Assembly: GCA_017454485.1 (NCBI GenBank)
Contig: JAFTCX010000061.1
Location: 1-56,909, forward strand
Origin: Clostridia bacterium
Lineage (GTDB): Bacteria > Bacillota > Clostridia > Oscillospirales > Acutalibacteraceae
DNA length: 56,909 nucleotides
Reading direction: 5' to 3'
The position numbers and the translations under genes were made by a program. This document shows, in pieces, positions 8,102 through 16,917 of this stretch. Within the stretch, counting starts at the first letter, position 1, and each line of letters opens with the position of its first letter. The notes under the pieces are model-generated. The model did not search any database. It had not been told where the DNA came from and worked only from the letters and a program-made list of their open reading frames with translations.

Positions 8102-8140
8102 AATTACGCATTACGCATTACGAATTACGAATTACGAATT
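8102..8140. repeat. Heptanucleotide tandem repeat, right arm (AATTACG/CATTACG)
   Basis: Period-7 units aattacg, cattacg x2, aattacg x2. This is the reverse complement of the 7828-7866 tract, so a transcript crossing both could fold into a long interrupted stem just upstream of the glmM ribosome site. Confidence 0.85.
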
Positions 8141-8178
8141 TAAAAAAAACACTTTCCTACAAAGGAGCACGTAAACTT

Positions 8179-9525
8179 ATGGGTAGATTATTCGGAACCG
8201 ATGGCGCGCGCGGCGTTGCCAACTCGGAGATTTCATGTGAACTTGCCATGCAGATCGGCAAAGCCGCGGCCATGGTGCTGACCGACCACGAGCGCCGTCC
8301 GAAGGTGCTCATCGGCACGGATACGCGCATTTCCAAGGATATGCTCGCGTCGGCGCTGGCGGCGGGGCTTTGCTCGGTCGGCGCGGATGTGATGACGCTC
8401 GGCGTGGTGCCGACGCCTGCCGTGGCGCATCTGGTGCGCTCCTACGGCTATGACGCGGCGGTGATGATCTCGGCGTCGCACAACCCCTGTGAATATAACG
8501 GGCTGAAAATTTTTCAATCCGACGGCTATAAGCTGCCGGACGCCTTGGAGGACGAGATCGAAGCGATCATCCTCGACGAGGTGGAGACCCCGCCGGTCAA
8601 GCTCGGCGGCGACGTGGGCAGCGTGCGCGTGTGCGAAAACACGGTACACGATTACATCGAATACTTGAAGAGCACGGTGGACTGCGATTTTTCCGGCATG
8701 GAGATCGCGCTCGATTGCGCAAACGGCAGCGCTTCGGTGACCGCTGAAAAGCTGTTCACGGATCTCGGCGCAAAGGTGCACATTCTTTCCGCGTCGCCCG
8801 ACGGCGTGAACATCAACGCGAACTGTGGCTCGACGCATATGGAAAACCTGCAGCGGTATGTCAAAGCGCATCGTCTCACCGCCGGCTTTGCCTTTGACGG
8901 TGACGCCGACCGGATGCTTGCCGTGGACGAAAACGGTGAAATTGTGGACGGCGACAAGATCATCGCCATCTGTGCGCGGCAAATGAAGGCGGAGGGCCGC
9001 TTGAAGGGCAACACCGCCGTTGTGACCGTGATGACCAACATGGGCTTTTACAAATTCTGCGGCGAGCACGGCATCGATTACACCGCCACCAAGGTCGGCG
9101 ACCGCTATGTGCTCGAGGAGATGCGCAAGCAGGGCTACGCCATCGGCGGCGAACAGTCCGGCCATGTGATCTTTCTCGATTACGCCACCACCGGCGACGG
9201 CCAGCTCACGGCGCTGCAGGTGCTCTCTGTGATGAAAAAGACCGGAAAGCCGCTTTCCGAGCTTGCGTCGCTGATGACGGTCTATCCGCAGACGATGATC
9301 AACGTGCACGTTTCAAAAATGGGCAAGGCGCGCTTTCATAACGACGCGGACATCGCCGACGCGATCCGTCAGGCGGAAAAACAGCTCGGCGACACCGGGC
9401 GCGTGCTGGTGCGCGTTTCCGGCACGGAGCCGCTGGTGCGTGTGATGCTGGAGGGCGAAAACAAAGCGCAGATTGAAACGCTTGCGCGTGAGATTGCCGA
9501 TGTGGTAAAGGAAAAACTGATCTGA
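8179..9525 (+). CDS. glmM: Phosphoglucosamine mutase GlmM
   Basis: Converts glucosamine-6-phosphate to glucosamine-1-phosphate for UDP-GlcNAc and peptidoglycan synthesis. 448 aa, full length. Start MGRLFGTDGARGVAN; phosphoserine loop MISASHNPCEYNGLK with S100; metal-binding loop FDGDADRMLAVD; sugar-binding loop GGEQSGHVIF; phosphate-binding RVSGTEPLVRVM near the C terminus. The start at 8179 is preferred over an upstream in-frame start at 7996, because aaaggag precedes it and the upstream extension is made of the heptamer tract. The methyltransferase gene follows after one base. Confidence 0.96.
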   Translation: MGRLFGTDGARGVANSEISCELAMQIGKAAAMVLTDHERRPKVLIGTDTRISKDMLASALAAGLCSVGADVMTLGVVPTPAVAHLVRSYGYDAAVMISASHNPCEYNGLKIFQSDGYKLPDALEDEIEAIILDEVETPPVKLGGDVGSVRVCENTVHDYIEYLKSTVDCDFSGMEIALDCANGSASVTAEKLFTDLGAKVHILSASPDGVNINANCGSTHMENLQRYVKAHRLTAGFAFDGDADRMLAVDENGEIVDGDKIIAICARQMKAEGRLKGNTAVVTVMTNMGFYKFCGEHGIDYTATKVGDRYVLEEMRKQGYAIGGEQSGHVIFLDYATTGDGQLTALQVLSVMKKTGKPLSELASLMTVYPQTMINVHVSKMGKARFHNDADIADAIRQAEKQLGDTGRVLVRVSGTEPLVRVMLEGENKAQIETLAREIADVVKEKLI

Positions 9526-9526
9526 T

Positions 9527-10390
9527 ATGAGAAAAGCCGAACACTGGAAGGATTATGAGCTGCTCGATTGCAGCGACGGCGAACGTCTGGAGCGCTGGGG
9601 CGATGTGATCCTGGTGCGCCCCGACCCGCAGGTGATTTGGAAAACGCCGAAAAAAGACGCGCGCTGGTTTGCGCCGGACGCGCATTATCACCGCTCCAAA
9701 AGCGGCGGCGGCGCGTGGGAAACGCGCAAAAAGCTGCCTGCCGCATGGCCGGTGCGGTTTGATGAGCTGACCTTCAACATCAAGCCGATGGGCTTCAAGC
9801 ATACCGGCCTGTTCCCCGAACAGGCGGTCAACTGGGAGCTGCTCATGCAAACCGTCCGCACTGCCGACCGTCCGCTCAAGGTGCTCAACCTGTTTGCCTA
9901 TACCGGCGGCGCAACCGTTGCCGCGCTGAAGGCGGGCGCGTCTGTGGTGCATGTGGACGCGAGCAAGGGCATGGTGCAATGGGCAAAGGAAAACGCGAAA
10001 GCCAGCGGGGTGGAGGACCGCCCGGTGCGCTGGATCGTGGACGACTGCATCAAATTCGTTCAGCGTGAGATTCGCCGCGGCAACACCTACGACATCATCA
10101 TTATGGACCCGCCGTCCTACGGGCGCGGTCCCGGCGGCGAGGTGTGGAAGCTGGAAGACGAGGTGTATCGCTTTGTGGAGCTTTGCGCCGAACTGCTTGA
10201 CCAAAACGCGCGCTTGATGCTCATCAACTCCTACACGACCGGCCTTTCGCCGTCTGTGATGCAATATATTTTATCGGTGCTTGTGCAGCCGAAGCTCGGC
10301 GGCACGGTCAGCTCGTCGGAAATCGGTCTGCCTGTGGCAAAGACGGACCGTGTGCTGCCCTGCGGCGCAACGGCGATCTGGAAAAAGTGA
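9527..10390 (+). CDS. Class I SAM-dependent methyltransferase, RlmI/RlmK-like
   Basis: Probable 23S rRNA cytosine-C5 methyltransferase-like enzyme, 287 aa. After a ~90-residue N-terminal part, the Rossmann core shows motif I VLNLFAYTGGATVAALKAGA, an acidic turn VVHVDASKGMVQWAKENAKA, and the catalytic-region motif IIMDPPSYGRGP. The core matches RlmI/RlmK family proteins, but no full PUA domain is seen, so the exact substrate is uncertain. It begins one base after the glmM stop and is presumably co-transcribed. No membrane segments. Confidence 0.88.
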   Translation: MRKAEHWKDYELLDCSDGERLERWGDVILVRPDPQVIWKTPKKDARWFAPDAHYHRSKSGGGAWETRKKLPAAWPVRFDELTFNIKPMGFKHTGLFPEQAVNWELLMQTVRTADRPLKVLNLFAYTGGATVAALKAGASVVHVDASKGMVQWAKENAKASGVEDRPVRWIVDDCIKFVQREIRRGNTYDIIIMDPPSYGRGPGGEVWKLEDEVYRFVELCAELLDQNARLMLINSYTTGLSPSVMQYILSVLVQPKLGGTVSSSEIGLPVAKTDRVLPCGATAIWKK

Positions 10391-10810
10391 CGCGCCGCAA
10401 TCTCGGCAGAAACAGAACCTGAAAAAAAGTCCCCCCATAATAAGGCCGGAAACGCCGTTTTGTTGCGCAAAACACGCGACAAATGGGGAAATCTTAATTA
10501 TTTTTAATTTTCTTCATCGCTCTCTCACGCGCGTGTGTGCGCGCGTAAAGATCTACGTCTGATATCTTTCTTTCTTCTTTCTATATTGTGTGCGCCCGTT
10601 GACCGGCTGCGGTTTTGCCAAAGTCCGGCTGTGGTCTGAAAATGCGTGCACTTTTCGCACCCCGCGTTTTTGCCTTCCCTTGTCCCACAAGGGAAAAAGC
10701 GGCAGTTTTTCGTGTGCAAAACGTGGTTCATTTTGCCTTTTTTGCACATCAATTTCCCTTTTTCGACTGCAGGGGCACACAAAAAACGATTCCTGTTCCA
10801 AGGTGTATTT
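10391..10810. other. 420-base intergenic region without a recognised gene
   Basis: Contains a 22-base alternating purine-pyrimidine tract (10526-10547), T-rich stretches around 10500, and a CCCTTGT/ACAAGGG hairpin at about 10678-10694. No convincing sigma-A promoter, riboswitch or conserved ORF was found. An in-frame extension of ecfA1 to 10646 lacks a ribosome site and was not accepted. Confidence 0.5.
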
Positions 10811-11659
10811 ATGAACGATTTTATCCGATTTGAAAACGTGTCCTTTGCCTATGAAATAGAAGGCGAAGCGGCAAAGCCGGTGCTGGAAAACTTCAGCCTG
10901 ACCGTGCATGAGGGCGAGTTTCTCGCCGTTCTCGGTCACAACGGCTGCGGCAAAAGCACCGTGGCAAAGCTGTGCAACGGCATTGAGTTTCCCCAAAAGG
11001 GCAGGGTGCTCGTGCGCGGACTTGACACCGCGAGCGAAGAGCATCTGCTTGCCATCCGTCAATGTGTCGGCATGGTGTTTCAGAACCCCGACAACCAGAT
11101 CGTCGCCACCATCGTGGAGGACGACGTCGCCTTCGGGCCGGAAAACCTCGGCGTGGAGCCTGCGGAAATCCGCAAAAGGGTGGATGCTGCGCTGCGGCGC
11201 GTCGGGATGTATGACTTTCGCCGCTTTGAGCCGCATAAGCTTTCCGGCGGACAAAAGCAGCGTGTGGCCATTGCCGGCGTGATTGCCATGCAGCCGGCGT
11301 GCATTGTGCTTGACGAGCCGACCGCCATGCTGGACCCGCGCGGCAGACGCGATGTGATGGACACCGTGAAAATGCTCAACCGCGAACAGGGCATCACCGT
11401 TGTGCTCATCACGCATTATATGGACGAGGCGGCGCAGGCCGACCGCGTGGTTGTGATGGATCACGGCAGGATTTTGCTGGACGACACGCCGCGCAGGGTG
11501 TTTGCGCAAACACAGACGCTGCTGCGCGCCGGGCTGGATGTTCCGCAGGCGACGGCGCTGGCCAAGGAGCTGCGCAAAAACGGCGTGGACGTTCCCGCCG
11601 ATGTGCTGACCGTGGACGAACTGGCAGACGCGCTCGTTCGCGCGGCACAGCAGAACTGA
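10811..11659 (+). CDS. ecfA1: Energy-coupling factor transporter ATPase EcfA1
   Basis: ATPase subunit of an ECF vitamin/micronutrient importer. 282 aa. Walker A GHNGCGKST, Q-loop VFQNPDNQIV, signature LSGGQKQRVAIAGV, Walker B CIVLDEPTAMLDP, and switch histidine in VLITHYMDEA. The ATG at 10811 follows aaggtg. It forms the conserved ecfA1-ecfA2-ecfT-truA cluster. No substrate-binding S component is in the window, so this is likely the shared group II module serving several S proteins encoded elsewhere. Confidence 0.96.
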   Translation: MNDFIRFENVSFAYEIEGEAAKPVLENFSLTVHEGEFLAVLGHNGCGKSTVAKLCNGIEFPQKGRVLVRGLDTASEEHLLAIRQCVGMVFQNPDNQIVATIVEDDVAFGPENLGVEPAEIRKRVDAALRRVGMYDFRRFEPHKLSGGQKQRVAIAGVIAMQPACIVLDEPTAMLDPRGRRDVMDTVKMLNREQGITVVLITHYMDEAAQADRVVVMDHGRILLDDTPRRVFAQTQTLLRAGLDVPQATALAKELRKNGVDVPADVLTVDELADALVRAAQQN

Positions 11660-11696
11660 TTCGGATTTTTGCTTTTTACATACAGGAGGCTCCGCT

Positions 11697-12566
11697 TTGG
11701 CAGATATCATCCTCGAAACAAAAAATCTCACCTATACCTATGCGCCGAAAACGGCGGGCGAGGTCACGGCGATCCGCGACGTTTCCGTTGCCATTGAGCG
11801 CGGCACGCTTGTCGGCATCATCGGGCACACCGGCTCGGGCAAAAGCACGCTCATTGAGCATTTCAACGGCCTGATGCGCGGCACAAGCGGCGTTGTGCTG
11901 CTGGACGGCAAGGATATTTGGGAAAATAAAAAGGAGATTCGCTCCGTGCGTTTTCGCGTCGGGGTGTGTTTTCAGTACCCGGAATATCAGCTTTTTGAGG
12001 AAACGGTCTATAAGGATGTGGCCTTCGGACCGAAAAACATGGGGCTTTCCGAAGAAGAGATCGACCGCCGCGTGCGGGAGGTGCTCTCTTTTGTCGGACT
12101 GGAAGAGCGCTATTTGGAGCTTTCTCCGTTCGATCTTTCCGGCGGTGAAAAGCGCCGCGTTGCAATCGCCGGCATCATGGCGATGGAGCCGCAGGTGCTT
12201 GTGCTGGACGAGCCGTGCGCCGGACTGGATCCGATCGGCCGCGCAACGGTGCTTTCCCTGATTCAAAACTATCAAAAAACCACGGGCAGTACGGTCATCA
12301 TTGTGACGCACAGCATGGAGGACGCCGCGCTGATTGCCGATCGCATCCTTGTGATGAATCAGGCGCGTCTGGCGTTTTACGGCACGGTGGAGGAGGTCTT
12401 TTCTCACGCCGGGGAGCTGCAGTCCATGGGGCTGGATATTCCGCAGATGATGCGCCTTTATCTGCTGCTGCGTGAAAAAGGACTGCCCGTTTCAAAGACG
12501 TTTTATACACTAGAGCAGGCGAAAAAGGCGATCCTTGCCTGCTTCAAAAAGGGGGAGAACGCATGA
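11697..12566 (+). CDS. ecfA2: Energy-coupling factor transporter ATPase EcfA2
   Basis: Second ECF ATPase, 289 aa, pairing with EcfA1 under EcfT. Walker A GHTGSGKST, Q-loop CFQYPEYQLFEETVY (the PEYQLF form typical of EcfA2), signature LSGGEKRRVAIAGI, Walker B VLVLDEPCAGLDP, and switch histidine VTHSMEDA. The start is TTG at 11697, seven bases after a perfect AGGAGG (11684-11689); no ATG lies nearby. The 3' end overlaps ecfT by four bases (ATGA). Confidence 0.96.
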   Translation: MADIILETKNLTYTYAPKTAGEVTAIRDVSVAIERGTLVGIIGHTGSGKSTLIEHFNGLMRGTSGVVLLDGKDIWENKKEIRSVRFRVGVCFQYPEYQLFEETVYKDVAFGPKNMGLSEEEIDRRVREVLSFVGLEERYLELSPFDLSGGEKRRVAIAGIMAMEPQVLVLDEPCAGLDPIGRATVLSLIQNYQKTTGSTVIIVTHSMEDAALIADRILVMNQARLAFYGTVEEVFSHAGELQSMGLDIPQMMRLYLLLREKGLPVSKTFYTLEQAKKAILACFKKGENA

Positions 12567-13378
12567 TTTCCGATATCACCATCGGCCAGTATTATTCCGG
12601 CACTTCCGTGCTGCACCGGCTGGATGCGCGCGTCAAAATTCTTTTGACCGTGCTGTTCATTGTGATCATCTTCCTTTGCAAAAACTTTTTGTCGCTGGCG
12701 CTGATGTTTGCGCTCACGGCGGTTTCCATTTTGCTTTCCGGGGTGCCGTTCCGGATGTTCTTCAAGAGCCTCAAGCCGATCTTGCCGATCATTCTGTTCA
12801 CGGCGGTGCTCAACATTTTCTATATCAAAAAGGGCACGGAGCTGCTGTCGTTCTGGGTCATCACGATCACGACCGGCGGTCTTGCCACTGCGTTTTTCAT
12901 GGCGGTGCGCATCATCTGCCTGATTATGTGCTCGTCCCTTTTGACCTATACCACCACGCCGACCGATTTGACCGACGCGATCGAACGGCTGCTTTCGCCG
13001 CTGAAGGTGCTGCACATTCAGGTGCACACGCTGGCGATGATGATGACGCTGGCGCTGCGGTTTATTCCGACGCTGATTGAAGAGATCGAGCGCATCACAA
13101 ACGCGCAAAAGGCGCGCGGCGCCGATTTTGAAAGCGGAAGGTTCATGCAGCGCGTGAAAGCGATGATCCCCGTGCTCGTGCCGCTGTTTGTTTCGGCGTT
13201 TCGCCGGGCATATGAGCTGTCGTTCGCCATGAGCTGCCGGTGCTATCACGGCGGCGAGGGGCGCACGCGGATGAAGCAGATGAAGCTGCATCTGTCCGAC
13301 GGCGTTTCGTTTTTGCTGTTTGCGCTCGTGCTCGCGGGCGTGATCGTGCTCAACCATTTTTTCGGAAAACTGATATGA
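12563..13378 (+). CDS. ecfT: Energy-coupling factor transporter transmembrane protein EcfT
   Basis: Membrane scaffold of the ECF importer, 271 aa. N-terminal GQYYSGTSVLHRLDARVKIL is typical of EcfT and is followed by several hydrophobic segments. Coupling-helix region ERITNAQKARGADFESG contains the A-R-G motif; a second one, SFAMSCRCYHGG, lies toward the C terminus. Start overlaps the ecfA2 stop by four bases; the end overlaps the truA start. Confidence 0.95.
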   Translation: MISDITIGQYYSGTSVLHRLDARVKILLTVLFIVIIFLCKNFLSLALMFALTAVSILLSGVPFRMFFKSLKPILPIILFTAVLNIFYIKKGTELLSFWVITITTGGLATAFFMAVRIICLIMCSSLLTYTTTPTDLTDAIERLLSPLKVLHIQVHTLAMMMTLALRFIPTLIEEIERITNAQKARGADFESGRFMQRVKAMIPVLVPLFVSAFRRAYELSFAMSCRCYHGGEGRTRMKQMKLHLSDGVSFLLFALVLAGVIVLNHFFGKLI

Positions 13379-14121
13379 GAAACATCAAACTGACCCTTTG
13401 CTACGACGGCAGCGCCTTTCACGGCTATCAGCAGCAGGACAATGCCGAAACGGTGGAGGCCGCGCTGAAAGCGGCGCTGCGCCGCCTGCTTGGGGAGGAC
13501 GTCAAGCCCGTTTCCTGCAGCCGCACGGACGCCGGCGTACACGCCGAAATGTTCGTATGCAATTTCAAAACCGAAACCGACCGCGAAAACGAAAAGCTGC
13601 TGCGCGGGCTGAACGCGCTGCTGCCGCCGACGGTCGCCGTGCAAAAATGCGAGGATGTGCCGCTTTCCTTCCATGCGCGCTATGACTGCGCCGGCAAGGA
13701 ATACCGCTATCTCATTTGGAACGCGCCGGTGCGCAATCCCTTTTCTGTCGGCCGTGCGGTGCATGTGCCGTATGCGCTGGACACGGAACGGATGGACAAA
13801 GCGGCAAAGCTGTTTTGCGGCACCCATGATTTTTCGGCCTATTGCGCGAGCGGCAGCGAGGTGAAAAGCAAGGTGCGCACGATCACGGCGTGCTCTGTTT
13901 GGCGAAACGGCGATCTTGTGGTCTTTTCCGTGCGCGGCAACGGCTTTCTTTATAACATGGTGCGCATCATGGCCGGCACGCTCCTGTCGCTTTCGGCGGG
14001 CGGGTTGACAGAGGAAGACATTTTGCGCTCGCTGAAAAGCGGAAAGCGCGCTGATGCAGGCCCGACCGCCAAGGCCGAGGGACTGTATTTACACGAAGTT
14101 TTTTACGAGGAGGGCAACTGA
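13375..14121 (+). CDS. truA: tRNA pseudouridine(38-40) synthase TruA
   Basis: Isomerises uridines 38-40 in the tRNA anticodon stem-loop. 248 aa. Start MRNIKLTLCYDGSAFHGYQQ; catalytic D52 in CSRTDAGVHA; RNA-binding YRYLIWNAPVRNPF and GNGFLYNMVRIMAGTLL are family hallmarks. The start at 13375 overlaps the ecfT stop. A longer reading from 13240 would run through ecfT and has no ribosome site. Confidence 0.96.
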   Translation: MRNIKLTLCYDGSAFHGYQQQDNAETVEAALKAALRRLLGEDVKPVSCSRTDAGVHAEMFVCNFKTETDRENEKLLRGLNALLPPTVAVQKCEDVPLSFHARYDCAGKEYRYLIWNAPVRNPFSVGRAVHVPYALDTERMDKAAKLFCGTHDFSAYCASGSEVKSKVRTITACSVWRNGDLVVFSVRGNGFLYNMVRIMAGTLLSLSAGGLTEEDILRSLKSGKRADAGPTAKAEGLYLHEVFYEEGN

Positions 14122-14122
14122 A

Positions 14123-15313
14123 ATGGAGGAAAAACGGATCGCGCCGGCGGAAAAAAGGACGCCGGACAAAAAACGCGTTTTGCTGTTTGCCGCAATCGGC
14201 GCGGCGGCGCTGCTTGTGCTGGCGCTGCTGGTTGTGATGGCTGTGCGCGGCAGATCCGCCGCACCGCAGACTCCGCAGGCAAACGAGGCGATTGCCGCGG
14301 CGGACGGGGAGACGCAGACCCGCACCGCAAGCGGGCGCAGCGGATTTCCGCTGGCGTTCTCCGGCGGAAGCATCCTCGATGTGAAAAGCGGCAGCGGCGG
14401 GCTGTTCACGCTGACGAAGGACGCGCTGTTTTTTGTGAGCACCACCGGCGCTTACCGCACGCCGTTTCTGCATTCCTATGCAAAGCCCGTGCTCAAGACC
14501 GGCGGCAAATATGCGCTTGTGTTTGACCGGCTGACCGGCGATTTCACACTTTGCGACGCGCGGCACAGCATCTCTTCCGGCCACAGCGAAAACGGGCAGC
14601 AGCTTTCCACCGCAGCGGTGAGCAAAAAGGGCGAAATTTTGCTTGCGGCAAAGGGCGGCAACTACGCGAGTCTGCTCTCCTATTACAACCGGCGCGGCGA
14701 ACTGCTGTTTTCCTGGGAGTGCGCCAGGGAATACATCGTTTCCGTGGCAATCGCCGAGAACCGCTCCGATCTGCTTTGCGCCGCCGTCGGCGCGAAGAAC
14801 GGCGAGATGTATACGAAGCTGTACTGGCTGAACATCGGCAAAATCGACACGGTCTGGGAAACAACGCTGACCGGCACGGCAGGCACCGAATGCGCCTTTG
14901 CCGGCGGCAACGATGTGCTGCTCGTTTGCGCAGACAAGCGCCTGCTGATCGACACCAAGGCGAAAAAAGAGCCGGTGAGAGAAGCGGCCTATCCCGCAGC
15001 CGCAGCGTTTTGCCACACCGCAAAGGGGATGACCGCCGTGGTCAACCAAAAGATCGGCACATTCGACACCTATGAGATCACCGTTTTGGGCAAAAACAAC
15101 AAAACGGTCGCTTTTGCGCAGACCGAGCAGCATCCGCTGTCTGTGTTCTGCAACGGCAAGCACGCCTTTCTTTTAACTGACACCGGTGTGTACCGTGTGA
15201 AACGAAACGGAAAGCTCAAGGAGATCTGTGCTCTTTCCGAAACGGAGCGCGGGCTTGTGATGGTCGGCGGCGACGCCTTCCATTATAACAAAAATACCCT
15301 TTCCAAAAATTGA
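14123..15313 (+). CDS. Membrane-anchored beta-propeller-like protein (DUF5711-like)
   Basis: Function unknown. 396 aa: a charged cytoplasmic N terminus (MEEKRIAPAEKRTPDKKR), one transmembrane segment (about 22-45), a linker, then an extracytoplasmic region of short beta-type repeats (SGGLFTLTKDALFFVSTTGA, LLCAAVGAKNGEMYTKLYWL) that suggests a WD40/PQQ-like propeller. The size, layout and position next to cvpA resemble DUF5711 proteins of Clostridia; that family name is from memory and not checked. It begins one base after the truA stop. Its own stop TGA lies inside the -35 box of the cvpA promoter. Confidence 0.75.
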   Translation: MEEKRIAPAEKRTPDKKRVLLFAAIGAAALLVLALLVVMAVRGRSAAPQTPQANEAIAAADGETQTRTASGRSGFPLAFSGGSILDVKSGSGGLFTLTKDALFFVSTTGAYRTPFLHSYAKPVLKTGGKYALVFDRLTGDFTLCDARHSISSGHSENGQQLSTAAVSKKGEILLAAKGGNYASLLSYYNRRGELLFSWECAREYIVSVAIAENRSDLLCAAVGAKNGEMYTKLYWLNIGKIDTVWETTLTGTAGTECAFAGGNDVLLVCADKRLLIDTKAKKEPVREAAYPAAAAFCHTAKGMTAVVNQKIGTFDTYEITVLGKNNKTVAFAQTEQHPLSVFCNGKHAFLLTDTGVYRVKRNGKLKEICALSETERGLVMVGGDAFHYNKNTLSKN

Positions 15314-15338
15314 CAAACCGCGCAGAGTGTGCTATACT
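15310..15338 (+). promoter_or_regulatory. cvpA-pgsA promoter overlapping upstream stop codon
   Basis: TTGACA (15310-15315), 17-base spacer and TATACT (15333-15338). The TGA stop of the upstream gene (15311-15313) is embedded in the -35 hexamer. Confidence 0.8.
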
Positions 15339-15428
15339 TGACTGCCTTGACAGACAGGGGACGATTAAGGCAATTTTAAAGTACAGTCTTATGATAGTGG
15401 TAAGGCTGTAAGTAAGGAGAGGGTAACC

Positions 15429-16139
15429 ATGCAGTATCTGCTTGACCTTGGCTTTCTGGCCGTTTTTGCGCTGACCGTGTTTATTTCGGCAAAGCGCGGC
15501 TTTTTCAAAACACTCATCGACCTCGCCGCCTATGTGATCTCGCTGGTTGCGGCAAAGGTCTTTTCCCAACAGCTTGCGCCGATGGTGTTCCACACCTCTT
15601 TTGAAACGCCGCTGCGCACACAGATCGGCGAAGCGATCGGCAAGGTCGGCGTGACAGATTACACCGCGCAGATCGAAACCACGCTGCGCTCGCTCCCGGA
15701 ATCCGTGAACGGGATGATGGAGCTGATCGGCATCAACAAGGAGCAGCTCATCACCCGGCTGACAAACAGTCCGCTGGCCGGAAAAAATGTGGTGAACAGC
15801 ATCATGGACACCGTGGCAACGCCTGTGGCGACGGCTGTGATCCGCACCGTGCTGTTCGTTGTGATCGCGCTCGTGCTCTCTGTTGTGCTGCGTGTGGTCT
15901 GCCTGTTTTTGGATAAGCTCATCAAAAAGCTGCCCGCCATCAAGCAGGTCAACACCGGCTTGGGTGTGCTGCTGGGCGTTTTACGCGGCGCGCTGGTCGT
16001 GTTTTTGACCGCGCTGCTGGTCGATCTGATCGCCGGTTTTGTTGCAAACCCCGATTTCATCGCGGCGGTGCAGGGTTCCATTGTTGAAAACGCTGTGCAG
16101 GGCTTCTTGAGCTCGATCAGCGGATTTGTAGCAAAATAA
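15429..16139 (+). CDS. CvpA family membrane protein
   Basis: Four-helix membrane protein of the CvpA (colicin V production) family, 236 aa. N-terminal LLDLGFLAVFALTVFISAKR-GFFKT matches the CvpA start (hydrophobic segment then K-R-G-F). Later hydrophobic segments lie near residues 135-160 and 175-205, with an extracytoplasmic loop between. The exact role is not established; the family affects envelope homeostasis. It follows an aaggagagg site and precedes pgsA by 17 bases. Confidence 0.85.
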   Translation: MQYLLDLGFLAVFALTVFISAKRGFFKTLIDLAAYVISLVAAKVFSQQLAPMVFHTSFETPLRTQIGEAIGKVGVTDYTAQIETTLRSLPESVNGMMELIGINKEQLITRLTNSPLAGKNVVNSIMDTVATPVATAVIRTVLFVVIALVLSVVLRVVCLFLDKLIKKLPAIKQVNTGLGVLLGVLRGALVVFLTALLVDLIAGFVANPDFIAAVQGSIVENAVQGFLSSISGFVAK

Positions 16140-16156
16140 CGAGGAGGATTTTCTTC

Positions 16157-16786
16157 ATGAAAGATTTATTCAAAGGTGCACTGACTGTGCCGAATTTTAT
16201 CACCTTCGCCCGCATCTGTCTGGTGCCCGTGTTCGCCGTGCTCTATCTCAAGGGCGAGCTGATCCCCGCGGTGATCGTGCTGGCAATTTCGGGACTGACC
16301 GACCTGGTTGACGGAAAGATCGCGCGGCGCTTTCATCAGGTTTCCGCGCTGGGCAAAATTCTGGATCCCGTGGCGGATAAGCTGACACAGATCACCGTTG
16401 CGATTTTGCTGCTCATCAAATTCCTGCACGCGCAAAGCCCCGTGATCCACGCGTTCGGCTATGTGTTCATCGTCTTTCTTGCCAAAGAGGGCTTCATGGT
16501 GCTCGGCGGACTTGCGATGCTGATCGTCGGCCTTCGTCCGGGCGCTGCGGAGATGCCGGGCAAGATTGCCACCGTGGTGTTCTATGTGGTGATGACGCTC
16601 ATTTTCGCGTTCGGCCCCGAGGTCGGCGCGCTGACCGGCCTCTTCACGCTGCCGGAGGTGCTTACGGGCATCCTTGTGGTGATCTCCGCCATTATGACGC
16701 TGATCGCCCTGGCGAGCTATGTGCCGGGCATCAAAAAGCAGGTCGGCGAATTCTTTGCCGAAAAGCGCGCGGCGAAAGGGAATTAA
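16157..16786 (+). CDS. pgsA: CDP-diacylglycerol-glycerol-3-phosphate 3-phosphatidyltransferase
   Basis: Makes phosphatidylglycerol phosphate from CDP-diacylglycerol, the committed step to phosphatidylglycerol. 209 aa, multi-pass membrane. N-terminal TVPNFITFARICLVPVFAVL is typical. The CDP-alcohol phosphotransferase signature D-G-x2-A-R-x8-G-x3-D-x3-D is complete (LVDGKIARRF ... LGKILDPVADK). GAGGAGG ribosome site. A related phosphatidyltransferase cannot be excluded, but the start motif favours PgsA. Confidence 0.93.
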   Translation: MKDLFKGALTVPNFITFARICLVPVFAVLYLKGELIPAVIVLAISGLTDLVDGKIARRFHQVSALGKILDPVADKLTQITVAILLLIKFLHAQSPVIHAFGYVFIVFLAKEGFMVLGGLAMLIVGLRPGAAEMPGKIATVVFYVVMTLIFAFGPEVGALTGLFTLPEVLTGILVVISAIMTLIALASYVPGIKKQVGEFFAEKRAAKGN

Positions 16787-16793
16787 AGTAACG

Positions 16794-16873
16794 AGGGGAT
16801 AAGGGATTAAGGGAATAAGGGAATAAGTGAAGGAACTCAATTCCACATTCCAAATTCCAAATTCCACATTCTC
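16794..16873. repeat. Two short tandem repeats upstream of clpE-like gene
   Basis: First an imperfect 8-base run (gggataa, gggattaa, gggaataa x2; 16794-16826), then a period-7 run (attccac, attccaa x2, attccac; 16839-16873). They fill the gap between pgsA and the ClpE-like gene; no promoter was clearly visible. Confidence 0.7.
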
Positions 16874-16917
16874 CTCAACGACTCCGCTCTTCAACATATT
16901 TTACCAAGGAGACAACT

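Noticed and set aside
7996-8178. Longer N terminus for GlmM
   Set aside because: The extension translates the heptamer tract and GlmM proteins begin at MGRLFGTDG.
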